Assembly (NCBI RefSeq): GCF_000373765.1
Contig: NZ_KB892436.1
Location: forward strand, 21,564-85,563
Direction: 5' to 3'
Length of the DNA: 64,000 nucleotides
Origin: Legionella shakespearei DSM 23087
GTDB taxonomy: Bacteria; Pseudomonadota; Gammaproteobacteria; Legionellales; Legionellaceae
The notes beneath the pieces are model-generated. The model made no database searches, had not been told where the DNA came from, and was given only the letters and a program-made list of their open reading frames with translations. This document shows, one piece after another, positions 53,570-63,244 of the stretch (its first letter is position 1; the number at the start of each line of letters is the position of its first letter). Position numbers and translations under genes: made by a program.

Positions 53570-54937
53570 ATGAGTCAACGAAAATATTTTGGTACAGATG
53601 GCATACGTGGACACGTAGGCTTATCCAGTATTAATCCCGAATTTGTTTTGAAGCTCGGTTGGGCTGTCGGACAAGTGTTGGCTAATGGCCATAGAAAAAA
53701 AGTGGTCATAGGAAAAGATACCCGTGTTTCGGGATACATGCTTGAATCTGCTTTGGAAGCAGGATTATCAGCTGCAGGTGTAGATGTGGCCTTACTCGGC
53801 CCAATGCCTACCCCTGGAATTGCCTATCTCACTCAAACACTAAGGGCAAATGCCGGCATCGTTATCAGTGCTTCGCATAATTTATTCGAAGACAATGGAA
53901 TTAAATTCTTTTCAGCTGATGGTGGTAAATTACCTGATAGTGTAGAAATGGATATAGAAGCTGCTTTGGAAAAGCAATTAAAAACAGTCGCGTCAGTAAA
54001 ATTAGGCAAAGCAACACGTATCAGCGACGCCGCAGGCCGCTACATCGAATTTTGTAAATCGACCATCCCTTCAATGACCCGTTTGTCGGGTTTAAAAATC
54101 GTTGTGGATTGTGCTAATGGAGCCACTTATCATATCGCACCCAATGTGTTCTCAGAATTAGGTGCTCAGGTTATTTCCATAGGGGATAAACCGGATGGAT
54201 TCAATATCAATCAGGATTGCGGTTCAACCGCCCCTGAATTGTTAAGAAAAAAAGTAGTCAGCCACAATGCTGATATAGGTATTGGACTTGATGGCGATGG
54301 TGATCGTGTTGTTTTGATTGATGCCAGGGGAAATATAGTCGATGGCGATCAGATCCTTTATATTATTGCCAAAGATCGACACCAAAGGGGCTTATTACAC
54401 GGGGGCGTTGCGGGTACCCTCATGAGCAACTACGGTTTGGAATTAGCACTTGCTGATCTAGGCATTCCTTTTCTTCGTTCCAAGGTTGGGGACAGATATG
54501 TTCTGGAATCTCTGAGAGAAAAGGATTGGCGTATTGGTGGTGAAACATCAGGTCATATCGTGTGTCTGGATAAAACAACCACAGGCGATGGAATCGTTGC
54601 TGCCTTGCAGGTTTTATCCATTATGGTCAAACAAGACAAAACCCTGGAACAATTAACTCAAGGGATTACCTTGTTACCACAAGCTTTAGTCAATTTGAAA
54701 ACAGATCATGCTGGACTGTTAGCTTCAAATCCCCAAGTACTTCATGCGGTCACCAATTTGGAAAAAAGTTTGAAAGGTGAGGGGCGAGTATTGCTTAGGC
54801 CATCTGGCACCGAACCTTTACTAAGGGTCATGGTAGAAGGCAGCAATGAGGCTTCTGTAAGGCAATACGCACAAAAACTATGTGATGATATCAGCCTTAT
54901 TGACGCACGTTTGAATGATACCAAAGAACCTGTTTAA
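53570..54937 (+). CDS. glmM: phosphoglucosamine mutase
   Basis: This 455-residue enzyme interconverts glucosamine-6-P and glucosamine-1-P for UDP-GlcNAc and cell-wall synthesis. The phosphoserine loop ISASHN (Ser102), the metal loop DGDGDRV, the sugar-binding GGETSGHIV and the phosphate-binding [15 protein letters not shown] are in order. ATG at 53570 with AAGAGG 8 bases before ([14 protein letters not shown], matching E. coli [14 protein letters not shown]); a TTG frame start at 53537 is not supported. Downstream lies a repeat cluster, then the convergent lepA-like gene. Confidence 0.97.
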   Translation: MSQRKYFGTDGIRGHVGLSSINPEFVLKLGWAVGQVLANGHRKKVVIGKDTRVSGYMLESALEAGLSAAGVDVALLGPMPTPGIAYLTQTLRANAGIVISASHNLFEDNGIKFFSADGGKLPDSVEMDIEAALEKQLKTVASVKLGKATRISDAAGRYIEFCKSTIPSMTRLSGLKIVVDCANGATYHIAPNVFSELGAQVISIGDKPDGFNINQDCGSTAPELLRKKVVSHNADIGIGLDGDGDRVVLIDARGNIVDGDQILYIIAKDRHQRGLLHGGVAGTLMSNYGLELALADLGIPFLRSKVGDRYVLESLREKDWRIGGETSGHIVCLDKTTTGDGIVAALQVLSIMVKQDKTLEQLTQGITLLPQALVNLKTDHAGLLASNPQVLHAVTNLEKSLKGEGRVLLRPSGTEPLLRVMVEGSNEASVRQYAQKLCDDISLIDARLNDTKEPV

Positions 54938-54990
54938 GGATAAAAAATAATAGTGCGCAGACCCTGCCAGCGTCTCTCTCAGCTCCACGC

Positions 54991-55104
54991 AGATCTACGT
55001 CGTCCTGAGCGCGTCTTTTTGCGCGAAGGATCTCCCAATACTGACACCATGCCGCTTTCAGGAGATCCTTCGCGCCAAAAGACGCGCTCAGGAGGACGTA
55101 GATC
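54991..55104. repeat. repeat family C, copy 5
   Basis: AGATCTACGTCGTCCTGAGC to GACGCGCTCAGGAGGACG, arms of about 45 bases around CAATACTGACACCATGCCG. Confidence 0.88.
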
Positions 55105-55116
55105 GGGGAATGGTAA

Positions 55117-55175
55117 GTAACCGTTCAGGGGGTATGGGCTTATGTGTACTCGAACAGTCAGATTTGAGCTCAGGT
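55117..55175. repeat. repeat family F, copy 2 (inverted relative to copy 1)
   Basis: Starts ACCGTTCAGGGGGTATGGGC and ends CAGATTTGAGCTCAGGTT. Directly adjoins the C copy, and a half copy of family B (55220-55252) follows, so the 331-base gap is almost fully repeats. Confidence 0.8.
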
Positions 55176-55219
55176 TGAGATAGGGCTGAACACATACAAT
55201 GGTAAAGATATGTAGATTC

Positions 55220-55252
55220 GTAGCCCGTATTAGGCGTTAGCCGTAATACGGG
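55220..55252. repeat. repeat family B, half copy 6
   Basis: GTAGCCCGTATTAGGCG and GCCGTAATACGGG, one arm with its small palindrome, as at 25484-25517. Confidence 0.7.
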
Positions 55253-55268
55253 AAGGAGTAGATCTGGA

Positions 55269-58268
55269 CTAACTTAGGCTAACCGTACTTTCAGGGAGTG
55301 CGCTGCGCATCATTAAATCCGCCTCCTCAATTAACTGTGCTGACTTGGGTTTAAAAAACCGGCAAGGGCGATTTGTATATTCATGTTCAGGCTGACCGGT
55401 AATTTTTGCAAAAATCAATCGGCACAGATCCTCCAGAAACTCCCAAACTCTTAAAAATCCACGATGACGCTTTAATGGTTCATAGCGAGGATCGGCCGCA
55501 AGTGAAGGAATTTGATCTGGGGTTATTTTATGACCAGGTATATTCATATAGAGTTTGATTAAATGAACTGTACGAACGGCTTGCAGGAATAATTCTGCTT
55601 CAACAGGGAATTGATTCCTTAACTTGAAATAGTGAGCATAATGCTGTCTTAGTTCCAGCGGGCAGTCCATTAATTCATTGGTTTCATTATAAGACATATC
55701 CGTGATCAGCAACGCAGGTTTCAGATCCAGCAATGGCTTGACGGATAATTTTGGATCAGGGCAAAGTCTCATGTATGCCTGGATAACACTCAGGTCCTTT
55801 TTATTCTGCAATTCGAAGAGAATATCGCGTAGAAGTTGCGAGGCTTTATGGCATTGAGATTCATCAAAAGATAATTCTTTGATTGATTGATGTAAGGCAT
55901 GATACCAATTTTGAACTTCGTCAGGATGATTTACCAATAGAGACAAATTTTCATGATGCCACTTATCGATATTATCAAGGGTGGTAAGTAAAAGTGATTT
56001 TCTGACAGGAAGCTTTGACATACCAATTTGTTCAGGTGCAGGCGAATTATCTGAAAAATTGGAGTTGAGATGTTCATTATCGTCTTGTTGAGAGAAGCCT
56101 TCACTCAAATCAGGGAGTATATCAGTATCCCGTACAGAACCTGGAACAACTGCATCATAAGCCATTGGAGTATCTAATACAGCATCAAGATCAGATAGAC
56201 GCAATTGAGATGGTGAGTCACCTACGGAAATAAGTTCACATTCTATTGATTTATATTCATCGGAATCCGCATCAGAGGAGGTAGCAACAGTGGGTACTGT
56301 AACACCTTTATCGGCGGTATCTGTGAGCATCAAATCAGGTGAATGAGAAACTAATAGCTCCGTTGATTCAGAATCATCAGAATATGACTCTGAGCTGCTT
56401 ACTTCAGTAGCTTCATAGGGTGAAGCAACACTATTAGTATCAATTTGTGTCTCCTTTGACCAGTCAGAGTCTTCATCTGCAGATTCTGGTGAGGATGAAT
56501 GGTCGGAGGTCTCACTCATTTCAGAAACAAAGTCACGGCTCTCTTCAGGAACTGGAGTTTCATCGACTAATGACTCAGAAATTGTGGCATCTCGGATTAC
56601 AGTCTTTTCGTCCTGGACCTGAGGAAGAGGGAGACGCTTTAGTTCTTCAATTTGTTCAGCGATATTTTTTGCTAATACAATTAAATGAGCGCCAATTTTA
56701 TCTATTTGTTCTTTTGAAAGCAGCTGTCCTTTTCGTGAGTCAATGTGCTGGATAATAAGTTCCTGATCCATAATCGCATCATCAAGTTCTTCAATTATAA
56801 CATTAAGTTGCTGCAAATTAATGAGATAGCGCTTGCATGTTTTTAACAGGGCCCGTTCTTTTTGCAGCGGCTCTTCTGTCAACAGGTTACCGTCATCCTT
56901 TTCAGCTTCTTCTATAGTTGGAAGTTCACCATCGTTTTCAATGGTTAACCTGAATTCATTTCGCAAAGCTTCTATCGTCAGGACAATAGAACTTAATTCG
57001 CTTAATTTATCTAAGGTTGCCTTGCATTGGTCAAGCGAATCGGAAACTGCTGGCAAGCTTTTAATTAATGTCAAATAGCAATCGATAGCAGGGGTATTTT
57101 GAGTCAGGTTAATTGCATCAACTCCAGATGGTATAGACCTGAGCAAGACAATCGTATCAGTAATTAATTGCATCAAACCTTGATCTTCAGTCTCAGGATT
57201 ATCCAGGACGATTCGCTCAAGCTGTATCTGCTCTTTGAGGAGCGCTTCCTTTTGGAGAATAAACTCCTTTCTTCTGTCCAATAATTGCAAGAAGATGAAT
57301 GATTGCGCATACATATTCTGTTGTTCATCATATTGCTGATTTGAATTCAACCATGAGAACCACGCAGAGGGATCTACATAGGACCAGACACTGCTTTGCC
57401 TGCTTTCGTAAGCAGAAAGAAGTTCAGGGATATTCGTGCTTTCTTCAAACTCCTGCCTTATTTGGGATTGTACCTCTGCAGAGAGTGTCGACTCAGAAAT
57501 ATCCTTTTCAATCTTGGATAACTTTTCTTCAAGGTCTTGTATTTCTCGCATCACCCCATCTTTCTTTGACTGCAGTTCAGTGACAGATAATTGCCGGGCA
57601 AATTGGCTTTGCAAACGTTCACCGTCTTTAAGAGTGCGATCCAGTTTGAATATTTCTTTTTGAATGGATGCGGCAATGGTGTTTAACCGAGGCGATGATA
57701 CATCGGCATCAGGAATGAAGCCGGCAGCCATCAATTCTTCACTGGATGCAGCTAATTTATGCTTAAGCAGAGTTAATTGTAATTTAGCTCTCTTCAGGTC
57801 AGTTTCCCGGATTAATCTCTCAAGTTCCACATCCAGGTCGGTAACAAAAGTGTGCTGCATATCATTCAATTCAGGAAAATGAACCGGCGTGGCTAAAGGA
57901 TTTTGTGTTTGCAAAAAAATATTTGCTGCCTTATCTATTATTGCATAGTCAGTAGTTAACAGCTGCTGCGATATTTGAATCTTTTTAAATAAAGCATCAC
58001 GGGTAAGTAGTGCCTCATTATTTGCTTCGATCAGGGTGTCTAGCCTTTTCTGGTTTAACTCCTGGTCTTTTAATTCCTCAGTTAGATTCAAGTACTCAGT
58101 TGTGAGTGCTTTTAAGTGTAATAAAATTTGATGCTGAGCTGCAACATCAGCAGATGGAGACTCTTCGATTAGTGAGTATGAATCAAAAATTACTTTTAAA
58201 AATAAAGGGTCAACAGGTTGAGTTAAAGCAGAAATGTCATTCATTAAACGCAGTATGAGTTCGTTCAT
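55269..58268 (-). CDS. LepA-like coiled-coil effector candidate
   Basis: This 999-residue protein has no signal peptide. The N-terminal part (about 1-560) is a long series of coiled-coil-prone helices rich in Leu/Glu/Lys/Gln (ELKDQELNQKRLDTLIEANN, LEEKLSKIEKDISES). An acidic Ser/Glu/Asp-rich linker follows (about 570-700: SEMSETSDHSSSPESADEDS), and then a C-terminal globular part (KWHHENLSLLVNHPDEVQNW... CRLIFAKITGQPEHEYTNRP) and a polar tail (LMMRSALPESTVSLS). Position between tpiA and glmM and coiled-coil nature fit LepA (lpg2793 by memory), a Dot/Icm effector resembling EEA1 that helps non-lytic egress from amoebae. It is not the translation factor LepA/EF4. GGAGGG precedes the ATG. Orthology is inferred from context. 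Confidence 0.7.
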   Translation of the reverse strand: MNELILRLMNDISALTQPVDPLFLKVIFDSYSLIEESPSADVAAQHQILLHLKALTTEYLNLTEELKDQELNQKRLDTLIEANNEALLTRDALFKKIQISQQLLTTDYAIIDKAANIFLQTQNPLATPVHFPELNDMQHTFVTDLDVELERLIRETDLKRAKLQLTLLKHKLAASSEELMAAGFIPDADVSSPRLNTIAASIQKEIFKLDRTLKDGERLQSQFARQLSVTELQSKKDGVMREIQDLEEKLSKIEKDISESTLSAEVQSQIRQEFEESTNIPELLSAYESRQSSVWSYVDPSAWFSWLNSNQQYDEQQNMYAQSFIFLQLLDRRKEFILQKEALLKEQIQLERIVLDNPETEDQGLMQLITDTIVLLRSIPSGVDAINLTQNTPAIDCYLTLIKSLPAVSDSLDQCKATLDKLSELSSIVLTIEALRNEFRLTIENDGELPTIEEAEKDDGNLLTEEPLQKERALLKTCKRYLINLQQLNVIIEELDDAIMDQELIIQHIDSRKGQLLSKEQIDKIGAHLIVLAKNIAEQIEELKRLPLPQVQDEKTVIRDATISESLVDETPVPEESRDFVSEMSETSDHSSSPESADEDSDWSKETQIDTNSVASPYEATEVSSSESYSDDSESTELLVSHSPDLMLTDTADKGVTVPTVATSSDADSDEYKSIECELISVGDSPSQLRLSDLDAVLDTPMAYDAVVPGSVRDTDILPDLSEGFSQQDDNEHLNSNFSDNSPAPEQIGMSKLPVRKSLLLTTLDNIDKWHHENLSLLVNHPDEVQNWYHALHQSIKELSFDESQCHKASQLLRDILFELQNKKDLSVIQAYMRLCPDPKLSVKPLLDLKPALLITDMSYNETNELMDCPLELRQHYAHYFKLRNQFPVEAELFLQAVRTVHLIKLYMNIPGHKITPDQIPSLAADPRYEPLKRHRGFLRVWEFLEDLCRLIFAKITGQPEHEYTNRPCRFFKPKSAQLIEEADLMMRSALPESTVSLS

Positions 58269-58446
58269 TTGGTATACCCTCCGTGTACAGACACTAGGAT
58301 TCTATCCAAATCAGAAGACTAAGCAAGTAGCAAATGAGAATTTATGTAAAATAAATGACAAAAGATTCATTAAAAAAAACACATAAATAGTGCTACACTT
58401 CTGTCTCAAGTTTGGGTATAGTCCACCTTTGCAATAGGGAGTGAAT

Positions 58447-59196
58447 ATGAGACAAAAAATGGTGGCCGGCAATTGGAAAATGAATGGCCAGTTTCAACAG
58501 GTGAAGCAATTAACCAATGACTTAAACGAATTAATCGCTTCTTCTGTAACAGCCCAGGTTGTAGTGATGCCACCTGCTGTTTATCTTCCCATGGTGAGTG
58601 AGATACTTCGTTCATCAGCTATTGCTACAGGCGCGCAAAATATTTATCCGAAAGATTTTGGCGCTTATACCGGAGAGCATTCTGCTCCGATGTTAAAGGA
58701 TTTCAATTGCCGTTATGTCTTGGTAGGACATTCGGAGCGCAGACAATATTTTCATGAAGATGAAAATTTTGTAGCGCAAAAATTCCACCATGTAAAAGAA
58801 CATGATATGATACCTGTTCTTTGTGTGGGTGAGACGCTTATTGAGCGTGAAAAAGAACAAACAGAACAAGTAATTGCCAGGCAATTGCTGGCTGTAAGCG
58901 AAAACGGTAAAGACTGTTTCAAAAATTGTATCATCGCTTATGAACCTGTTTGGGCTATTGGTACTGGTAAAACAGCTTCACCGGAACAAGCACAGGAAGT
59001 TCACCATTTCATTAGAGATATGGTTGCAAAGATAAATAAGAGTGATGCTGAACAGTTAACACTCCTTTACGGAGGCAGTGTAAACGAAAATAATGCCAGA
59101 GCATTATTTGCCATGCCAGATATTGATGGTGGTTTGGTAGGCGGCGCATCGTTGAATGCAAAACAGTTTGTGGAAATTGTGAAATGTATCAATTGA
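58447..59196 (+). CDS. tpiA: triosephosphate isomerase
   Basis: This 249-residue glycolytic enzyme begins [12 protein letters not shown], with the catalytic Lys in GNWKMN, His in VLVGHSERR, catalytic Glu in [15 protein letters not shown] and the phosphate loop GGSVNENNA. The start at 58447 has AGGGAG 5 bases before; a GTG two codons earlier is also in frame. secG overlaps its 3' end (starting at 59184), a pair conserved in many gammaproteobacteria. It is divergent from the lepA-like gene. Confidence 0.97.
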   Translation: MRQKMVAGNWKMNGQFQQVKQLTNDLNELIASSVTAQVVVMPPAVYLPMVSEILRSSAIATGAQNIYPKDFGAYTGEHSAPMLKDFNCRYVLVGHSERRQYFHEDENFVAQKFHHVKEHDMIPVLCVGETLIEREKEQTEQVIARQLLAVSENGKDCFKNCIIAYEPVWAIGTGKTASPEQAQEVHHFIRDMVAKINKSDAEQLTLLYGGSVNENNARALFAMPDIDGGLVGGASLNAKQFVEIVKCIN

Positions 59197-59504
59197 TATT
59201 AATGATTCATGTATTAGTAGCGGTGACCTTAATTGGTCTGGTGCTTATACAACATGGTAAAGGTGCTGATATAGGCGCTGCTTTTGGTTCTGGTGCATCA
59301 AATACATTATTTGGCAGCCAGGGAACCGGAGGCTTTTTGTTTAAATTAACCGGTGGTTTAGCCCTGACATTTTTTGTCACCAGCTTGACGTTATCCTACT
59401 TGGTCTCCATGCAGAACCAAAGAGCAGAACAACAAGCAATACCGCAACAAACCAACGTACCAGTGAACTCCGTTCCAGTACCGGTTGATAACAGCCAGCA
59501 GTAA
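59184..59504 (+). CDS. secG: protein-export membrane protein SecG
   Basis: This 106-residue Sec translocon subunit has two membrane helices (about 3-22 and 54-74) and the conserved [34 protein letters not shown] loop. The C-terminal tail is Gln/Pro/Val rich and variable as usual. The ATG lies inside the 3' end of tpiA (13-base overlap), so translation is probably coupled. Confidence 0.95.
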   Translation: MYQLILMIHVLVAVTLIGLVLIQHGKGADIGAAFGSGASNTLFGSQGTGGFLFKLTGGLALTFFVTSLTLSYLVSMQNQRAEQQAIPQQTNVPVNSVPVPVDNSQQ

Positions 59505-59566
59505 TAAATATGTAAGTATTTTCCTTTGCATGATTAGCCAAGGAACAGTAAAAAAGATGTGATCCT

Positions 59567-59676
59567 CAGATTTGAGTGCAGGTTGAACGATCTGGGTGGG
59601 GGGAAAAAGCGCAGCATACATCAGTATGTGAGCATTTTTCCCCCCACCCAGATCGTTCAAGATGCACCAAATATGA
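59567..59676. repeat. repeat family G, copy 2, split by a 76-base palindrome
   Basis: Flanks CAGATTTGAGTGCAGGTT and GATGCACCAAATATGA match the continuous block of copy 1 (43171-43224). Between them, perfect 25-base arms 59584-59608 and 59635-59659 (GAACGATCTGGGTGGGG... and complement) enclose a loop with a smaller CATAC/GTATG stem. Confidence 0.85.
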
Positions 59677-59693
59677 GAGAGCACAAGAGTTAT

Positions 59694-59778
59694 GCCGAAG
59701 TGGTGGAATTGGTAGACACGCCGTCTTGAGGGGGCGGTGGCGTAAGCCGTGCCGGTTCGAGTCCGGCCTTCGGCACCA
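59694..59778 (+). tRNA. tRNA-Leu (anticodon GAG)
   Basis: An 85-base gene starting GCCGAAGTGGTGGAATTGG and ending CTTCGGCACCA with the CCA encoded. The seven-base acceptor stem GCCGAAG pairs with CTTCGGC. The anticodon stem CCGTC/GGCGG encloses TTGAGGG-type loop with GAG. There is a class II variable arm (TGGCGTAAGCCGT, a leucine trait) and a T arm GCCGGTTCGAGTCCGGC. It precedes nuoA by 26 bases. Confidence 0.97.
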
Positions 59779-59804
59779 TTATATAATCCGAGCAAGGTGA
59801 ACTG

Positions 59805-60161
59805 ATGCTATCTCAATATTTACCCGTTCTCGTATTCATCATAATAGGCTTGTTGTTAGGCCTTGCGATGATAGGGGGTGCTTCATTATTTTCCAAACAC
59901 AGCCCTGATCCAGAGAAAAACTCACCATATGAGTGTGGCTTCAGTGCATTTGAAAGTTCGCATATCCCTTTTGATGTTCGGTTCTATCTTGTTGCTATAT
60001 TATTTATCATTTTTGATTTGGAAACAGCCTTCTTTTTCCCCTGGGCACTGGCCTTACGTAAAATTGGCTGGTTCGGCTTCTTAGGCATGATGCTTTTTCT
60101 GGGATTATTGGTCATCGGATTTATTTACGAATGGAAACGAGGTGCTTTAGAGTGGGAATAA
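59805..60161 (+). CDS. nuoA: NADH-quinone oxidoreductase subunit A
   Basis: This 118-residue membrane subunit of complex I has three helices, with the conserved [41 protein letters not shown] block (Glu/Asp in the loop, with FDxExxF). AAGGTGA precedes the ATG. First gene of the nuo operon after the tRNA-Leu gene; transcription may start before or read through the tRNA. Confidence 0.97.
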   Translation: MLSQYLPVLVFIIIGLLLGLAMIGGASLFSKHSPDPEKNSPYECGFSAFESSHIPFDVRFYLVAILFIIFDLETAFFFPWALALRKIGWFGFLGMMLFLGLLVIGFIYEWKRGALEWE

Positions 60162-60232
60162 CTCTATCTCGTTCAACGTCAAGAACACTCTCCGAGTATT
60201 CTTTTTATTATTTAACTGCTTAGAGGCTTGCT

Positions 60233-60709
60233 ATGGCGGTTGCAGAATTGCAAAAAAATGGTTTTGGAATGACTTCGGTCGATAAACTGGTCGGTTGGGC
60301 TCGTAGTGGCTCTATGTGGCCTATGACTTTTGGTTTGGCTTGTTGTGCAGTAGAAATGATGCACGTAGGTGCTGCGCGCTATGATCTGGACAGATTCGGA
60401 ATTATTTTCCGTCCCAGTCCGCGCCAGTCAGATGTTATGATTGTAGCGGGTACTTTGTGCAATAAAATGGCTCCTGCTTTACGTAAAGTATATGATCAGA
60501 TGCCTGAACCACGCTGGGTAATTTCCATGGGTTCCTGTGCTAATGGCGGCGGATATTATCATTATTCATACTCTGTAGTTCGCGGGTGTGACCGTATTGT
60601 TCCAGTAGATGTTTATGTGCCTGGTTGTCCACCGACTGCTGAAGCACTTCTCTATGGCATAATCCAATTGCAAAATAAAATCAAACGCAAAAATGTATTA
60701 GAAGCATAA
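60233..60709 (+). CDS. nuoB: NADH-quinone oxidoreductase subunit B
   Basis: This 158-residue peripheral subunit carries the N2 iron-sulfur cluster. The cysteine set is visible: [11 protein letters not shown] (tandem Cys), [23 protein letters not shown] and [20 protein letters not shown] precedes the ATG. Confidence 0.98.
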   Translation: MAVAELQKNGFGMTSVDKLVGWARSGSMWPMTFGLACCAVEMMHVGAARYDLDRFGIIFRPSPRQSDVMIVAGTLCNKMAPALRKVYDQMPEPRWVISMGSCANGGGYYHYSYSVVRGCDRIVPVDVYVPGCPPTAEALLYGIIQLQNKIKRKNVLEA

Positions 60710-60733
60710 GACCTCATCAAAGGTGCAAAACAG

Positions 60734-61414
60734 ATGACTAAAAACGATTATTTGGTTGAACAGCTTAATGCTGAGTTAGCAAATCATATAACCGAAGTGA
60801 GTATCGCTTATGGTGAAGTGACGCTGGAATGTAATGCGGATAATTTAAAGCCAATAATGATTGAATTACGTGATCATGAAGCATTTTCTTTCGATCAATT
60901 GATAGACTTATGCGGCGTAGATTACCTGACTTATGGTGAATATGACTGGGAAACCGATTCCGCTACAGAAAATGGCTTTTCCCGTGGTGTAGAGCGCCAG
61001 GAAGCAAAAGCTTATGTAATGGATAAGCCACGATTTGCAGTGGTTTATCATTTGCTGTCCACTAAGAAAAATCATCGCTTGCGCGTCAAATTATTCATTG
61101 AAGAAAGCCATTTAATAGTGCCTTCAGTGCATGACTTATGGAAAGGTGCGAATTGGTTTGAACGTGAAGCTTATGATTTATATGGAATTCTTTTTGACGG
61201 ACACCCTGATTTAAGACGTATTCTAACTGACTATGGCTTCATCGGGCATCCATTCCGCAAAGATTTCCCTTTAAGCGGTCAGGTGGAAATGCGCTATGAT
61301 GCAAAAGCCGCAAAAGTAATTTATACCCCAGTTGATATAGTACCAAGAATATTAGTGCCTAAAGTTATCCGTAATGATAACAGGTACATGGGGAATGAGG
61401 ATGGCGAAAAATGA
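60734..61414 (+). CDS. nuoC: NADH-quinone oxidoreductase subunit C
   Basis: This 226-residue peripheral-arm subunit has the conserved C-terminal signature [54 protein letters not shown]. It is a separate gene here, not fused to nuoD as in E. coli. Its stop overlaps the nuoD start (ATGA). Confidence 0.97.
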   Translation: MTKNDYLVEQLNAELANHITEVSIAYGEVTLECNADNLKPIMIELRDHEAFSFDQLIDLCGVDYLTYGEYDWETDSATENGFSRGVERQEAKAYVMDKPRFAVVYHLLSTKKNHRLRVKLFIEESHLIVPSVHDLWKGANWFEREAYDLYGILFDGHPDLRRILTDYGFIGHPFRKDFPLSGQVEMRYDAKAAKVIYTPVDIVPRILVPKVIRNDNRYMGNEDGEK

Positions 61415-62664
61415 TAGAACTTAAAAATTATACTTTAAATTTTGGTCCTCAACATCCTGCAGCTCACGGTGTTTTGCGTCTTGTTCTTGAACTGGAAGGC
61501 GAAACTATAGTTCGTGCCGACCCTCATATTGGCCTGCTGCACAGGGCAACTGAAAAACTTGCGGAAACCAAACCTTACATCCAAAGCATCGGTTACATGG
61601 ACCGACTGGATTATGTATCGATGATGTGTAATGAACACGCCTACGTACGATCAATAGAAAAGCTATTGGGTATAGAGGCCCCCATACGTGCGCAATATAT
61701 TCGTACTATGTTTGATGAAGTGACTCGAGTATTAAATCACCTCTTGTGGCTTGGCGCCATTGCGCTGGATATCGGTGCCATGACGGTGTTCCTGTATTGT
61801 TTCAGAGAGCGTGAAGACCTGTTTGATTGTTATGAAGCTGTATCAGGTGCGCGTATGCATGCAACGTATTATAGACCTGGTGGCGTGGCAAGAGATCTGC
61901 CTGATACTATGCCACAGTACAAGCCCTCCCGATGGCATAATGATCGTGAAGTAGAGAAAATGAATGCCAACAGACAGGGCAGTCTCCTGGATTTTCTTTG
62001 GGCATTCACAGAGCGTTTTCCGCATTGTGTTGACGAGTATGAAACACTTCTGACCGATAACAGAATTTGGAAACAGCGTACCGTAGATATAGGAGTTGTG
62101 TCTCCGGAAGATGCATTGCAATGGGGTTTTACCGGTCCCATGCTCAGAGGTTCTGGTATTGCCTGGGATTTACGTAAAAAGCAAAGTTATGCCGCTTATG
62201 ACAAGGTAGAATTTGACATCCCCGTAGGTAAAACCGGAGATTGTTACGACCGTTATTTAGTCCGAGTTGAAGAATTAAGGCAATCTAACCGCATCATCCG
62301 CCAATGCATTGAATGGTTAAGAAAGCATCCAGGGCCAGTTAAAGTTGACGATCATAAAATCACACCACCAAGACGCGTTGAAATGAAGCATGATATGGAA
62401 GCTTTGATTCACCATTTTAAGCTGTTTACTGAAGGCTTTTGCTTACCGCGCGGCGAAGTGTACTCTGCTGTGGAAGCGCCCAAAGGAGAGTTTGGCATCT
62501 ACATGATCTCAGATGGTGCGAACAAGCCCTACCGCATGAAAATTCGTGCACCAGGATTTGCACACCTTTCCAGTTATGACGATATGGCAAAAGGACATAT
62601 GTTGGCCGATGGCGTGGCAATTTTAGCAAGCCAGGATATAGTGTTTGGTGAAATAGACCGATAA
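61411..62664 (+). CDS. nuoD: NADH-quinone oxidoreductase subunit D
   Basis: This 417-residue subunit is related to [NiFe]-hydrogenase large subunits and lines the quinone cavity. [45 protein letters not shown] and the C-terminal [49 protein letters not shown] are diagnostic. Complete length. Confidence 0.98.
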   Translation: MIELKNYTLNFGPQHPAAHGVLRLVLELEGETIVRADPHIGLLHRATEKLAETKPYIQSIGYMDRLDYVSMMCNEHAYVRSIEKLLGIEAPIRAQYIRTMFDEVTRVLNHLLWLGAIALDIGAMTVFLYCFREREDLFDCYEAVSGARMHATYYRPGGVARDLPDTMPQYKPSRWHNDREVEKMNANRQGSLLDFLWAFTERFPHCVDEYETLLTDNRIWKQRTVDIGVVSPEDALQWGFTGPMLRGSGIAWDLRKKQSYAAYDKVEFDIPVGKTGDCYDRYLVRVEELRQSNRIIRQCIEWLRKHPGPVKVDDHKITPPRRVEMKHDMEALIHHFKLFTEGFCLPRGEVYSAVEAPKGEFGIYMISDGANKPYRMKIRAPGFAHLSSYDDMAKGHMLADGVAILASQDIVFGEIDR

Positions 62665-62724
62665 TTTAAATCTGATGTCCTTTACTCTGGCCATCAGTAA
62701 TTACAACGAGATAAAGGTTTAGAA

Positions 62725-63228
62725 ATGTCTGATAATTCAGCAAAAATATTACATCAATTTATGCCCGCAAAGCTCATGCGTGATATAAACCATTGGATAG
62801 CGAAATATCCAGCAGATCAAAGACAATCCGCTGTGATGAGTACATTGCGCATTGTACAGGAAGAACATGGCCATTTGACTCCTGAACTTATGGATGCGGT
62901 TGCTGATTATCTTGATATGGCTCCTATTGCAGTTTATGAAGTAGCCAGCTTTTACACTATGTACGAACATAAGCCCGTAGGAAAGCATTTGGTTAATGTA
63001 TGTACCAACATTTCCTGCTTATTAAGAGACTCAGCAGGTGTAGTTGAGCATTTAGAAAAGAAACTGGGCATCAAGTTGGGTGAAACCACTGATGACGGTC
63101 GATTTACTTTAAGGTCGGTAGAGTGCCTGGGTGCTTGTGTCAATGCACCAATGATGCAGGTGGACAAAGATTATCATGAAAATCTGACTGCCGAATCTAT
63201 AGATGCAGTGTTGGAACAATACCAATAA
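62725..63228 (+). CDS. nuoE: NADH-quinone oxidoreductase subunit E
   Basis: This 167-residue 2Fe-2S subunit has the thioredoxin-like fold, with the cluster ligands C-x4-C in CTNISCLL and C-x3-C in [11 protein letters not shown]. The N-terminal helix region [27 protein letters not shown] is typical. It lies 60 bases after nuoD. Confidence 0.97.
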   Translation: MSDNSAKILHQFMPAKLMRDINHWIAKYPADQRQSAVMSTLRIVQEEHGHLTPELMDAVADYLDMAPIAVYEVASFYTMYEHKPVGKHLVNVCTNISCLLRDSAGVVEHLEKKLGIKLGETTDDGRFTLRSVECLGACVNAPMMQVDKDYHENLTAESIDAVLEQYQ

Positions 63229-63244
63229 GATAGAGGTGGCTGCC

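Noticed and set aside
55269-58268. Reading of the lepA-like gene as translation factor LepA/EF4
   Set aside because: There are no GTPase motifs; the product is a coiled-coil protein, so the shared name is a coincidence.
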